From CAIYYO01 sp049299895 (GTDB lineage Archaea; Altiarchaeota; Altiarchaeia; IMC4; QMZM01): a stretch of DNA of 64,000 nt. The stretch is taken from NCBI GenBank assembly GCA_049299895.1, contig JBAQYF010000021.1, positions 62,001 to 126,000 on the forward strand. Reading direction: 5' to 3'. The translations under genes and the position numbers were made by a program. Positions 41,006-49,841 of this stretch are shown piece after piece (the first letter of the stretch is position 1; the number at the start of each line of letters is the position of its first letter). The notes below the pieces were generated by a model that saw only the letters and a program-made list of their open reading frames with translations, was not told the DNA's origin and made no database searches.

Positions 41006-42367
41006 TCAGATATCGATGGTCCCTCCCTTCTCTGGTATCCGCACGTCGTCGTGTATCTTCCTGAATTCCCCGGGGTTCTGCGTATGGATAGGTATCAGTA
41101 TCTCGGGCTTGATCTTTTTTATCGCGTACTCTATGTCGCTTCTGCTCGCGTGTCCGCTGCAGTGTGCCTTGTGGAGTTTTATGCCGAAGTGCGCGAGCCA
41201 GTTGTATAATACGGTTCTCATCTCTTCGTTGTCTTCTCCCTCCAGGAAGTGCTCGCTTGAGCTGTATATGTAATCCGCCCCCTTCGGCTGCATGTATACG
41301 AGTTCCATCAGTTTGTTGTAATTGGTCAGCATGACGTAATCCCCTGCTCGCTCTTTCATCTCCCTGTAAGTGATCATGTTCCCCAGGTACTTGCGCTCGT
41401 AGACATAGTAGTCTTTGTCGCAGAACTGGCAGCTCTTTGCCAGGCGGTAATATACTTTCAGGTTCTCGTCCGCGCACGGGTCCGGGAGGTCCGGTATCTT
41501 TTCCCGCAACTGGTCCAGTATGTACGCCATCTTGGTGTCTATGACAAAAGTGCGGGAGCATTCCTCCGCCGCCCGGTAGAACGACTTGAAACGGTCTATG
41601 TTTATCATGGCAAAATTCCCGAATACGAGACTTTTTGCGTCCTCCACTATGCCTTTGACCTTCTCGTAGACCTGCTCCTCAGTATACTGTATTTCGGGGT
41701 CGGGACTCATCCGGGTCCCCTCGCAGAGCATGGCGTAAGGCCTTGCCTTCGCAGCCTCTCTTATGAACTCTTCGGTATACTCCCGCTTCGGCCCGTGCCT
41801 GCGAAAGTCTCCGGTGAATACTATGTTCCTGCCGTCGTCTTTCTCTATCACGTACCCGTATGCGCCCGGGGTCGAATGCTCGACGTGCACAGGACGAAAC
41901 AGCAGGTGCTTCAACTGAACTACATCCCCTGACTTGAAAGTTTTGAGGTTCTTATGTTCCCCTATGTCCACAAGATCGCGGTAAAGCGTGCCGTACGTCT
42001 CTATTATCTTTGCCGTCCCGTGGCCCATGTATACGGGTATATCTTCGTCCAGGAAGGGTAGATGCCCCACGTGGTCGCTGTGATGATGAGAGATAAAGAC
42101 CGCGTCGATCCCGCTCTTCTCGTACTGCAAGTCAGTAAAACGCAGGCTTTTCCGGTTGTAGAGCCCGGAAACCTTAGGGATCAGGTCGAATTCAAACAGG
42201 CACTCCAGGCCGTTGACCGAGCGCGGCTCCAAATATTCATAGAAATAATCGCTGCCGAAGTTAAAGGACTGGCCGAAGTCGAGGTATACCCGTGCGTCTT
42301 TATCCTCCAATAATATTTTGTTTCCGCCGATCTCTCCTGCGCCGCCGTAGAAGGTGTATTTGGTCAT
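41006..42367 (-). CDS. RNase J-like metallo-beta-lactamase-fold nuclease
   Basis: The protein has 453 aa. It starts YTFYGGAGEIGGN, as RNase J and CPSF-like proteins do. Metal ligands include H94, H96, D98 and H99 (HHHSDHVGH), a His near 161 (HVEHS) and Asp in FTGDFRRHG. The beta-CASP part ends with CSGHASRSDIEYAI and PIHTQNPGEF, which supply the late His motifs. The middle has a CQFC pair. Such enzymes degrade or mature RNA exonucleolytically. Its ATG overlaps the end of the PIN pseudogene (TAATG). Confidence 0.85.
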   Translation of the reverse strand: MTKYTFYGGAGEIGGNKILLEDKDARVYLDFGQSFNFGSDYFYEYLEPRSVNGLECLFEFDLIPKVSGLYNRKSLRFTDLQYEKSGIDAVFISHHHSDHVGHLPFLDEDIPVYMGHGTAKIIETYGTLYRDLVDIGEHKNLKTFKSGDVVQLKHLLFRPVHVEHSTPGAYGYVIEKDDGRNIVFTGDFRRHGPKREYTEEFIREAAKARPYAMLCEGTRMSPDPEIQYTEEQVYEKVKGIVEDAKSLVFGNFAMINIDRFKSFYRAAEECSRTFVIDTKMAYILDQLREKIPDLPDPCADENLKVYYRLAKSCQFCDKDYYVYERKYLGNMITYREMKERAGDYVMLTNYNKLMELVYMQPKGADYIYSSSEHFLEGEDNEEMRTVLYNWLAHFGIKLHKAHCSGHASRSDIEYAIKKIKPEILIPIHTQNPGEFRKIHDDVRIPEKGGTIDI

Positions 42368-42560
42368 TATAGTCCCTTTTTAATGTCGAAGTATGCTCTT
42401 ACCTTCTCGTCAGTCAGTACCTTGATGTGCTTTTGTCTGGCCAGCCTCGGCTCCCTTGACCAGATGGGTGATTTATCATAAGACAGTGAACCGTTTCAAG
42501 CGCCCTGTCCCGGCTGATCGCGCAGGAGAAAACGACGTTAGCGTCAATGACCAGAGGCAT
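42367..42560 (-). pseudogene. Internally deleted PIN-domain toxin remnant (vapC-like)
   Basis: On the minus strand the ATG at 42560 opens MPLVIDANVVFSCAI, the first strand and catalytic Asp of a PIN toxin. After about 20 codons the family match stops. The natural C-terminus appears in another frame (DKSPIWSREPRLARQ, then IKVLTDEKV) and ends with TAA at 42367-42369. About 194 bp remain where 400-450 bp are usual, so the middle of the gene has been lost with a frameshift. The antitoxin gene 4 bp upstream is intact. Confidence 0.7.
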
Positions 42561-42563
42561 CTT

Positions 42564-42803
42564 TCAGGAGGAATGCTTAGCAGCCCATCCCATCTTGGTC
42601 TCCTCGCTCAAAGACGAGGCATCTTTGGGGGAAAGACTGCTCCGTGAAGCGATGTCCTTGAGAAGCTTCTTTTTCAGTTCGACCTCCACGCAACGCTTGA
42701 AAGACTTGCGAACCAGGTCCTCAAGCTCGAATTCCTCCACGAAACGCCTGACTTCGCGCTCATAGCCCGCTGGAACCTTTAGACGTACGTTGACTACGGC
42801 CAT
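42564..42803 (-). CDS. VapB-family antitoxin orphaned by toxin decay
   Basis: The protein has 79 aa: an N-terminal strand (VVNVRLKVPAGYE) followed by charged helices (REVRRFVEEFELEDLVRKSF), and a flexible C-terminus of the kind that neutralises PIN toxins. It sits directly before the PIN pseudogene on the same strand. With its toxin broken it may act only as a regulator or may cover a related toxin elsewhere. Its promoter is in the divergent gap 42804-42891. Confidence 0.65.
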   Translation of the reverse strand: MAVVNVRLKVPAGYEREVRRFVEEFELEDLVRKSFKRCVEVELKKKLLKDIASRSSLSPKDASSLSEETKMGWAAKHSS

Positions 42804-42891
42804 ATTATTTAATGGTTTTAAGAGAATAAATCAGGACATGCACCTATTCAATCATATTTTAAGTTTATACAGCTAAATAGTATCAGTTACT
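42804..42891. promoter_or_regulatory. Divergent promoter region
   Basis: This is an 88-bp AT-rich gap. For the plus-strand gene, GTTTATAC at 42863-42870 lies 22-29 nt before the ATG at 42892, predicting a leaderless mRNA. TATT-rich DNA just ahead of 42803 would serve the antitoxin gene on the minus strand. Confidence 0.5.
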
Positions 42892-43146
42892 ATGGCCCGA
42901 AAGAATGCTTTGATTCATCTCTTGGACGGGGAGCTCCCCAACATGGGGAGGCTGATTGCCGCTTCCAAGTGGTATGGGGCTAATGAGGATGCTATCCGCA
43001 GGAAGTATGGTGGCAGGTTTATTGCCGTGCGCGGGGAGGTTGTGAAGAGTTCCAAGTCTTCCGGCGATCTTATCGGCAAGCTCGGCGATTCTACTGAGTG
43101 GTTTATCACGTTCGTCCAGAAAGAGAAGACGATTGCCTGCTGGTGA
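42892..43146 (+). CDS. DUF5678-like small protein
   Basis: The protein has 84 aa. The segment RRKYGGRFIAVRGEVVKSSK, followed by a short helix and a terminal strand pair, matches DUF5678, a small family common in archaea whose genes often sit beside retropepsin-like genes. Its stop TGA overlaps a GTG start of such a gene (GTGA), so the pair was translationally coupled. The partner gene is now interrupted by a transposon. The function of the family is not established. Confidence 0.65.
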   Translation: MARKNALIHLLDGELPNMGRLIAASKWYGANEDAIRRKYGGRFIAVRGEVVKSSKSSGDLIGKLGDSTEWFITFVQKEKTIACW

Positions 43147-43359
43147 GACCATGTGTATGGGGCATTTTCAGGGCGAAATACCGGTTATTCCCTCGTTTTT
43201 TCATCCTTGATGGCAGGAGACCGGTGCCGGTGTTGTTTCTTGTTGATACGGGTTGTACGAGGACTATTCTGTCATATACTGTCGCGGAATCCGCAGGGAT
43301 AAACCTTAAAGGCTTGGAGTGCGCCGACATAGGAGGTATCGGTGGAAACACAAAAGTTT
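43143..43359 (+). pseudogene. Retropepsin-like aspartyl protease gene, 5' part (split by transposon)
   Basis: The GTG at 43143 overlaps the DUF5678 stop as GTGA. The frame encodes VPVLFLVDTGCTRTILSYTV, with the DTG catalytic motif of retropepsins, and runs to GGNTKV at the insertion point. Removing bases 43360-49956 joins it in frame to the 3' part (49957-50198). The joined gene would have about 152 codons, the usual length of small archaeal retropepsin-like proteins. Confidence 0.8.
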
Positions 43360-44268
43360 GGCTCTGTAGAAACCCTCTATTGCTGTGAGGATTTCTAGTT
43401 TGTTTATTGCTTTTTTGGTGTTGTAGGTGATTAGTTTGAAGTAGCCTTCGTTCTTTTTGGTGCGCTGGGTTCGGCTAAGGATTGTTTTGTCGTATTCGCG
43501 TTTAACCGCGCTAAAAACCGTTTCGGCCTTGCTTCTTTGGCGGTACAGGCGTTTGAGAAATCTTCTTTTGAGTTTTCTTCTATGTTTTCCCTTGGTCTTC
43601 TTCAGGGGTTTGTCCAGGTTTTTGAGTGATATAACGGCTTTGGCATGTTGTTTCTCCTTTATGAACGAGAGGTTTTCTTCGCTGTCGTAGCCTTTGTCAG
43701 CCACGACTGCTGGCATGTCCACCACGTCTTTGGCTCTTTGCAAGACTGTTTCAAGGTCTATGCTATCGTGTCTTCGTTGAAGACGCATGCGGGTGGATAA
43801 CCTGACCTGAGAATTCATGTCGGCGGCCATGCTTAATTTCAGAAAGTTTTTGTGTTTGTCTGCTCTCTTTATGCACAGGCAGTGGCTACTATAATCCAGG
43901 CTAAAACCAGTACTGTCAATGCCAACCACGCATCCCTCTTCTGCCACCAAGCCGCCAATATAACTCATTAACTCCTCTAAGAAACCAGGTCGAAGGCGAT
44001 TTACTGCCTTCTGCAAAGTAGTGTAATGAGGTATCTTAGATAAACCCAGAAAATCACGCAAGCGGTCGCATACTCCAAGCCACTGCACAAAGTCGCGATA
44101 CGCCTTTCTCTCATGAGCACGCAGCACCAAAAGAACGATGTGCTGGTGCTGCGGGTAATCCTTTCAGCTATACTTGCTGGAGTATTCTTCCACCCCCAGC
44201 GAAACCAACCACCCCACTAAATCCTTAACCAGTAATAAATACTGGTTACTATAAATAATCTGACTCAT
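43306..44268 (-). pseudogene. IS5-family DDE transposase with in-frame TGA
   Basis: The natural start is the ATG at 44268. After 34 codons (ending EEYSSKYS) a TGA at 44164-44166 interrupts the frame, which continues with KDYPQHQHIVLLVLRAHERK. The DDE triad is visible as GIDSTGFS, ADKGYDSEEN and RQRSKAETVFSAVKREY. The stop is most simply a CGA-to-TGA mutation. At the C-terminus the frame runs through the terminal repeat (GFYRA) and 18 codons into the disrupted host gene before stopping at 43306. An internal restart is possible but would lack the N-terminal domain. Confidence 0.8.
43353..43359 (+). repeat. Target-site duplication, left copy
   Basis: AAAGTTT here directly precedes the left terminal repeat of the IS5-like element and recurs at 49950-49956, just beyond the right end of the 6.6-kb insertion. 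Collapsing the two copies restores the codons AAA GTT TAT GAA of the interrupted gene. Confidence 0.8.
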
Positions 44269-44330
44269 GGAGGGGACCTTCTATGCTAAACGCATAGGAA
44301 CCCCACCCAAAAAAGGATTTCTACAGAGCC
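43360..44330 (-). mobile_element. IS5-like insertion sequence (971 bp)
   Basis: The terminal inverted repeats read GGCTCTGTAGAAA at the left and its complement at the right, with a one-base difference just inside. One transposase gene on the minus strand fills the element. The right flank (AACCTTTAAG) does not match the left target site, as expected if this IS forms only the left end of a larger unit. Confidence 0.85.
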
Positions 44331-44344
44331 AACCTTTAAGAGAG

Positions 44345-44363
44345 GTCAGACCATTGGTCTGAC
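44345..44363. promoter_or_regulatory. Inverted repeat upstream of the cargo gene
   Basis: GTCAGACC and GGTCTGAC flank a 3-nt spacer, an exact 8-bp inverted repeat in the 116-bp gap between the IS end and the GTG start at 44447. It could be an operator or a transcript hairpin. A TATA-like ATTATACAGTATAT lies at about 44425-44438, immediately before the start codon. Confidence 0.4.
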
Positions 44364-44446
44364 ATGCGCTCTAAGGGCACAGTTCACGAAATTGCGGATC
44401 TGCCTTCGGCAACCCGCTTGACGATTATACAGTATATCACAAAAAA

Positions 44447-47071
44447 GTGAAAAACAAACCAAAAAACAAAGGAGCAATGTTCTACACCCTAATAGGAGTA
44501 GTAATACTACTACTCGTCGCCTACACACTAATACACATCATGAAGATAACCTACCGCCCAAACACCGCCGATCTTCTAGTAACCCATCGTTTCTCCACCG
44601 CCGCCTACGGCCTGCAAGCAGACATGCAGACTATGACCCGTTACTCCGTATACCCCGCGCTCTGGACAATAGGGCACCGGATGGAAGGAGACAAAAACTA
44701 CTATCTCACACTCTCCGAAACAGAAGGAATAAACACAATAAAAGAAGACTTATCAAAAGACGTAGCCAACCGATTAAATGGCTACCTGTTATCCGCCTCG
44801 GAGAACCAAACGATCCCCTACAGGATATACGTGGACCAGATACCTTTTACCGTGAATCAAATAAATCCTGAAGATATAAAGGTCAATGAATCAGATGATG
44901 GGATGACTTTTTCGGTGAGAATGCACGTTAAAACAAGTTATAAGGATATGAGATACGAAGACAGTCCAACAATAAACGTAGAACTACCTACAAGGATAAT
45001 AGACATGTACCAGCGAGCCAAAAAATTCGACCAACAATACGAAACAAACGTGCAATGGGCCACAACAATCGCCCTATACATGAGAGCATACGTAAACGGA
45101 TACAACCCGGATTATGACGGATCATTCCTCCGGGAAGGACACATAGCATACGACCCAATAGACACTTTATTACGAGCGGATTTGAAAGTATTTAAAAACA
45201 TGTCAATAGATAGTATAACCGGAGTAGGATCAGTGCCCTTGACCACTTGGCTTACTGAATCTGATTCGTTGGGTGAGCCTTCGTTTTTGCCTCCGGGAAC
45301 TGAGTTAAGCCTGGAGCAGCCCGGAATAGCTAAAATAGTTAACATGATAAAAGACGGATACGACATAGAAAAAGCAGCCGATTGCAGTTCTTTGACCGGT
45401 CAAAAAGAACAGGAGGACTGCTATGACTTCAACGACCCGGTCAAGCTACGGCAGAAAAGCGCGGATTTAGAATCTGAGAAAAAGGATTTGGAGGAATTGA
45501 AGGATTCAATTGATGATTGGATCCTTTCCCATAACGAATTGAAAGGAGGATTTCACACGGAAGGCTTTCCCTATCTGGAGTTGCCGGATTTTTTAAAGCC
45601 CGGGAGCCTCGAATTCAAAACATGCGATCCGGTCACCATATTGGATGAAAACTTCGGGTGGTGCTATAAGCTAAGCGACTCATGCGATCACCTGGATGAG
45701 TCGGTTGATTTGGATTGGGAGGTTTCTTCTTGCGCGTGGTTCTCCCCCACGTACGAGCCGGTTACCTGCCAGAATTTCCGGACCAGCACTTTTATTACGC
45801 TGGAACGCATACGGGAGGGATTGGAAAAGGACCGGGCAAATAATAAGATCATTTCCCCCGCGAAGGGTTACAGCACCGGAACAGAGTTGCAGGGGGATAT
45901 AGAGGGTATAGGAGAGTTGGCGGATAAGATACAAAACGCCGTGGACAACCTGACCGAAATGACCTCGAACGGAGGACGAGTAGCCTCCCTGGATAACGAA
46001 ATATGCGAACCAAGCATTATAGGAGACTGCGCCCAGGGAGAAGTAGAGACAGTCTGTCGTTCAAAGGACTCGGAGGATTGTTACTGGGACTGCACCAGAT
46101 GCGATCTGCCTTCTTATAATAAACTAATTGAAACCGAGGGACCGGATTATGTTTGCCGCTTAAAAGAGCTGGAAGGAAACCCGCGAGAAGAGCAGGTGGA
46201 ATGCCGGGACAAAGAATGCGACGAGGAATGCAGCGAAACAGAAGAAGGAGGAGAAGAATGCACCTGCTCCTGCGACTGGGGTAACCCCTACGAAGAAACA
46301 GCCGAAATACCCCAATGCTACAACCAATGCTACGCGAAAAGAGAACTGATATACGAAGTAAGCACCCAGATGAACACCATAAGATCAAATCTCGCAGCAG
46401 GCATCGCAGGCTTAAAGATACAAATAGAACAATTAAACGACCGGGCAAACACCCTGCAAGAAGCCAAAAACCGGCTACGAGAAGTGGACAACATGATAAA
46501 TAAACCGACGAAGGACTACGACGTATACAGCAGCATAGATTATACTCGCGTAAAATACAAGGACGGCACGCTCCTACTGGATAAATGCTACAACAACCCT
46601 ACCTGGGAGGTAAGAAACAACGGAACATGCGGAGACAAAACACAATCAACCGGACTATACGGTGCACAAATATCTGCAGCAGCCACCTGCTGCAGCATAT
46701 TCCAAGGATGCTGCAGCACCGTAGACTACAGCTACAAATGGTTCCCCGCAATATACCAAATAACAGGAGAATACACCATAACAGAAAAACTAACAGACGA
46801 CAAAAACAGAATAATGCTACACAACATATTCGCAGGAGAAGAAGACCTATACGGACTGAATGTAACACCCAAGCTATTCCAACACGTAGCACCGGAATTC
46901 ATCATATACAAGGAACACAAGATCACGGTAAAACCGGTAACGGCGGATAGGGTACTGGTGTACTTGTATCTGCCGAGAATGGTTTCAGATCCGACTAAGT
47001 TGCCTGATGCTTTGAAGAAGGTATTGAAAAGCTTTACTGACCTGTCATGTACGGGGGGAGAATGCATGTGA
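44447..47071 (+). CDS. Large Cys-rich pilin-like surface protein (transposon cargo)
   Basis: The protein has 874 aa from a GTG start. A short basic N-terminus is followed by KGAMFYTLIGVVILLLVAYT, a hydrophobic helix shaped like a type IV pilin-type signal. The rest is extracytoplasmic. About residues 50-260 form a beta-rich domain that is duplicated at 48456-49047. A middle part with coiled-coil stretches is followed by a cysteine-dense segment (about 500-640, with ECDEECSETEEGGEECTCSC) and further CC pairs near 745-770 (TCCSIFQGCC). Disulfide-stabilised surface filament or adhesin is a reasonable guess. No known family recognised. Confidence 0.65.
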   Translation: MKNKPKNKGAMFYTLIGVVILLLVAYTLIHIMKITYRPNTADLLVTHRFSTAAYGLQADMQTMTRYSVYPALWTIGHRMEGDKNYYLTLSETEGINTIKEDLSKDVANRLNGYLLSASENQTIPYRIYVDQIPFTVNQINPEDIKVNESDDGMTFSVRMHVKTSYKDMRYEDSPTINVELPTRIIDMYQRAKKFDQQYETNVQWATTIALYMRAYVNGYNPDYDGSFLREGHIAYDPIDTLLRADLKVFKNMSIDSITGVGSVPLTTWLTESDSLGEPSFLPPGTELSLEQPGIAKIVNMIKDGYDIEKAADCSSLTGQKEQEDCYDFNDPVKLRQKSADLESEKKDLEELKDSIDDWILSHNELKGGFHTEGFPYLELPDFLKPGSLEFKTCDPVTILDENFGWCYKLSDSCDHLDESVDLDWEVSSCAWFSPTYEPVTCQNFRTSTFITLERIREGLEKDRANNKIISPAKGYSTGTELQGDIEGIGELADKIQNAVDNLTEMTSNGGRVASLDNEICEPSIIGDCAQGEVETVCRSKDSEDCYWDCTRCDLPSYNKLIETEGPDYVCRLKELEGNPREEQVECRDKECDEECSETEEGGEECTCSCDWGNPYEETAEIPQCYNQCYAKRELIYEVSTQMNTIRSNLAAGIAGLKIQIEQLNDRANTLQEAKNRLREVDNMINKPTKDYDVYSSIDYTRVKYKDGTLLLDKCYNNPTWEVRNNGTCGDKTQSTGLYGAQISAAATCCSIFQGCCSTVDYSYKWFPAIYQITGEYTITEKLTDDKNRIMLHNIFAGEEDLYGLNVTPKLFQHVAPEFIIYKEHKITVKPVTADRVLVYLYLPRMVSDPTKLPDALKKVLKSFTDLSCTGGECM
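44606..45197 (+). repeat. 592-bp gapless duplicated segment, copy 1
   Basis: This part of the 874-aa gene (from codon 54, TYG-like sequence ACGGCCTGCAAGC onward) aligns without a gap to 48456-49047, with scattered, largely synonymous differences. It covers the beta-rich domain immediately following the membrane helix. Confidence 0.8.
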
Positions 47072-47197
47072 CAAAAATGAGCTTCAAGAAATTAGATAAA
47101 TAACCCCCACCCAGAAAGCTGTAGGGCATTCGAAAAGGTGATAAGTCCCCACTGCAAGAGTAGGGCAGTAAAATAAAAATAATAAACTTAAAGAAAA
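47072..47197 (+). promoter_or_regulatory. Intergenic region upstream of the propeller gene
   Basis: A 126-bp gap between two cargo genes. It becomes AT-rich over the last 30 bases (AATAAAAATAATAAACTTAAAG), which could hold a promoter for the propeller gene. No further ORF or clear hairpin is seen. Confidence 0.3.
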
Positions 47198-48424
47198 ATG
47201 ACGCCTAAAAATAACTCATGCAAAAGATTTTTGATAAAGATCATAATCTGTTTTTTAGTATTGCTTCATTTCCAAGCATACGCCGAACCAGATAATAGTT
47301 TTACTCGAGTAGGTAGCATACGATTTAATCCAGGAGAAGAAACGCTGTATTCTGCCGTAATCGATCCAAGCGGAAGATACGCTTATTTTGGCACTTGGAA
47401 TTATCCTACCTGCCAAGTGGTTAAGGTGGATTTATCCAGTTTTACTCGTGTGGGCAGCATAACCTTTAATCAAGAGGATATAACCTATCTGAATTCTGCC
47501 GTAATCGATCCAAGCGGAAGATACGCTTATTTTGGCGCCGATACATCCCCTCACAAAGTAGTTAAGATTGATTTGGCTAATTTTACCCGTGTAGAGGGCA
47601 TACGATTAAATGATGGAGAATACAACCTTGATTCTGCTGTTATTGACTCAAAAGGGGAGTTTGCTTATTTTGGCACAGGCACTAATCCAGGCCAAGTGAT
47701 TAAAATAGATTTGTCAAATTTTACTCGGTTAAGCAGCATAACCTTTAATTTGGGAGAAGATGATCTGAATTCTGCCGTAATCGATTCAATCGGCCAATAT
47801 GCTTATTTTGGCGCTACTACATCTCCAGGTCAGGTGATTAAAGTTGATTTGTCCAATTTTACTCGATTGAGTGTCATAAGTTTTAATCAAGGAGAAGACT
47901 ATCCGCGTTCTGCTGTAATTGATCTAGGTAGGAGATTTGCTTATTTTGGCACTTGGACATCTCCAGGTCAGGTGGTTAAGGTTGATTTATCTAATTTTAG
48001 TCGAGTAGACAGTATAGTTTTCAATTCCGGAGAGGACAAACTAGTTTCTGCTGTAATCGATCCAAGCGGACAGTACGCATATTTTGGCACCGAAACGGGT
48101 CAAGTGATTAAGGTTGATTTGTCCAGTTTCACCCGTATAAGTAGTATAACTTTTAATCCTGGAGAGGACAATCTGGTTTCTGCTGTGATAGATCCAAGGG
48201 GAGAATATGCTTATTTTGGCACTTGGAATTCGCCTGGTCAGGTGGTTAAGGTCAGTTTAAAATCCGGGAATATTATTAACTCAAATCCAAGCAATCCGTT
48301 AACCAATGCGGGGGGCAACGTTGGGGGCCTGTCTGTTTTCATATTGGCCGCCGGGGGTTTAATAGTCCTTGTTTTGATAGTTGTCGCTTTCTTTTTGTTG
48401 AAGGGTAGGAAACGCAAAAAGTAA
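47198..48424 (+). CDS. Secreted seven-bladed beta-propeller protein with C-terminal membrane anchor (transposon cargo)
   Basis: The protein has 408 aa. A signal peptide (hydrophobic 12-27, ending AYA) is followed by seven repeats of about 46 residues, each starting SAVID, with YAYFGT, a GQVVKVDL strand and an FTRVGSITFN strand. The N-terminal SFTRVGSIRFNPGE supplies the last strand of blade seven, the usual ring closure. After a short Asn/Ser linker come a transmembrane helix (about 378-400) and a basic tail KGRKRKK. The repeats are also similar at the DNA level. It is a cell-surface ligand-binding or adhesion protein by topology. Confidence 0.8.
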   Translation: MTPKNNSCKRFLIKIIICFLVLLHFQAYAEPDNSFTRVGSIRFNPGEETLYSAVIDPSGRYAYFGTWNYPTCQVVKVDLSSFTRVGSITFNQEDITYLNSAVIDPSGRYAYFGADTSPHKVVKIDLANFTRVEGIRLNDGEYNLDSAVIDSKGEFAYFGTGTNPGQVIKIDLSNFTRLSSITFNLGEDDLNSAVIDSIGQYAYFGATTSPGQVIKVDLSNFTRLSVISFNQGEDYPRSAVIDLGRRFAYFGTWTSPGQVVKVDLSNFSRVDSIVFNSGEDKLVSAVIDPSGQYAYFGTETGQVIKVDLSSFTRISSITFNPGEDNLVSAVIDPRGEYAYFGTWNSPGQVVKVSLKSGNIINSNPSNPLTNAGGNVGGLSVFILAAGGLIVLVLIVVAFFLLKGRKRKK

Positions 48425-48428
48425 ATGC

Positions 48429-49076
48429 ATGTTTGTCTTAGGGGGTCATGGTGTATACGGTCTGCAGGCAGACATGCAGACCATGACTCGTTACTCCGTA
48501 TACCCCGCGCTCTGGACGATAGGGCACCGGATGGAAGGGGACAAGAACTACTACCTCACACTCCCCGAAGAAGAGGGGGTAGAGGAGATAAAAGAAGACC
48601 TGTCAAAAGACGTAGCCAGCCGATTAAACGGCTACCTGTTATCCGCCTCGGAGAATCGGACGAGCCCCTACAAAATATACGTGGACCAAATACCCTTTAC
48701 CGTGAATCAAATAAATCCTGAAGACATAAAGGTCAATGAATCAGATGATGGGATGACTTTCTCGGTGAGAATGCACGTTAAAACAAGTTATAAGGACATG
48801 AGATACGAAGACACTCCCACAATAAACGTAGAACTACCTACAAGGATAATAGACATGTACCGGCGAGCCAAAAAATTCGATAACGAGTACGAAACAAACG
48901 TGCAATGGGCCACAACAATCGCCCTATACATGAGAGCATACACAAACGGATACAACCCAACATACGAAGGATCATACCTACGAGAAGGACACATCACATA
49001 CGACCCAATAGACACCCTGCTACGAGCAGACCTAAAAGCATTTAAAATGTCCATAGAAAAAGAAACCACGAAATAA
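48429..49076 (+). pseudogene. 5'- and 3'-truncated copy of the Cys-rich surface protein gene
   Basis: The frame encodes 215 aa. From 48456 to 49047 it matches the N-terminal domain of the 874-aa protein without gaps, but the membrane helix and signal are missing and the last 10 residues are unrelated. It begins 5 bases after the propeller gene stop. With no export signal it is probably non-functional. The ATG at 48429 is chance sequence at the junction. Confidence 0.7.
48456..49047 (+). repeat. 592-bp gapless duplicated segment, copy 2
   Basis: This is the second copy of 44606-45197 and has the same length. The breakpoints fall just after the membrane helix of the parent gene and at an AT-rich TTTAAAA run. 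It could take part in homologous recombination that would delete the propeller gene. Confidence 0.8.
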
Positions 49077-49078
49077 GC

Positions 49079-49264
49079 ATGGTGCGCGCACCCGGAGAAA
49101 GACCCTTCTCAGTACTCAAAAGAATACTTAAAGGAGGGCGCACCCTGGTAAAATCACTTCGCAGAGTACGCATAAAAGAAATGTTCAAATGCTTCGCTTA
49201 CAACGTATATCAGTTGGTCACGCTCCGAAAGAAGGCAATAGCGTTAGCTCTGCAAAAAGCATGA
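49079..49264 (+). pseudogene. C-terminal fragment of a second transposase
   Basis: The 61 codons read GERPFSVLKRILKGGRT, then RVRIKEMFKCFAYNVYQLV. This pattern (Glu followed by Lys in the last catalytic helix, then a basic end) is typical of the C-terminus of DDE transposases. It is unlike the C-terminus of the IS5-like element nearby, so it derives from another element. The rest of the gene is absent. Confidence 0.6.
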
Positions 49265-49357
49265 GAAAAGGATAGAATCGGAGGGAATACATGAAAAACA
49301 AGAGGAAACCAAGACCTATTTACCCAACAAAGAAGAAATAATAACACCCCAAAATAA

Positions 49358-49777
49358 AGAGAACAACCAAAACCAAAAAAGAGGGATTATTCAAAACGCA
49401 CTATAGATTTAGCTGCCAAAGCCACAGACCTAAACACCACTCAGACAGACCATCTTAACACCATTATCAATGGCTTGTGTCGTTCCAGCGTAGAGGACTG
49501 TTATCTATGCGAGTATGACGTTGACAATGGTGATTGTGACAAGTGTAAGCCGGGTGGTTGCGAGGTTAAAAAGTGTAAAGTCGAAGAGGAAGGAACAGTA
49601 TACTATGATTGCGACAACAACGAAGAAGGCACTCGTTCATGCAACGCCGATTGCACAAAAGAAGAATGCACTGAAAAAGACAGTAAGAAGGATTGCACAG
49701 ACGTTGAGTGCGAATGCAATAGCTGTGGGATAACACAGTGCATTTGCTTATGCTGCCCAAGCCAAAGCAAACTATAA
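49358..49777 (+). pseudogene. Cysteine-rich fragment of a surface-protein gene
   Basis: The frame is open from 49358 to the TAA at 49775-49777 but has no ATG or GTG at the beginning. It reads DLAAKATDLNTTQTDHLN, then LCRSSVEDCYLCEYDV and many further Cys residues. The arrangement resembles the segment of the 874-aa protein where a helix precedes VCRSKDSEDCYWDC. It is probably the remains of the middle of a second copy of that gene. Confidence 0.5.
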
Positions 49778-49841
49778 GACAACAAACAAAACAAAAAGTA
49801 TACCCTAAAAACAAAAAAACTATAATCAATTATAAAGTATA

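Noticed and set aside
43151..43207. ATG at 43151 as start of the retropepsin-like gene
   Set aside because: This frame stops after 18 codons. The GTG at 43143 overlaps the preceding stop (GTGA) and is in frame with the DTG motif.
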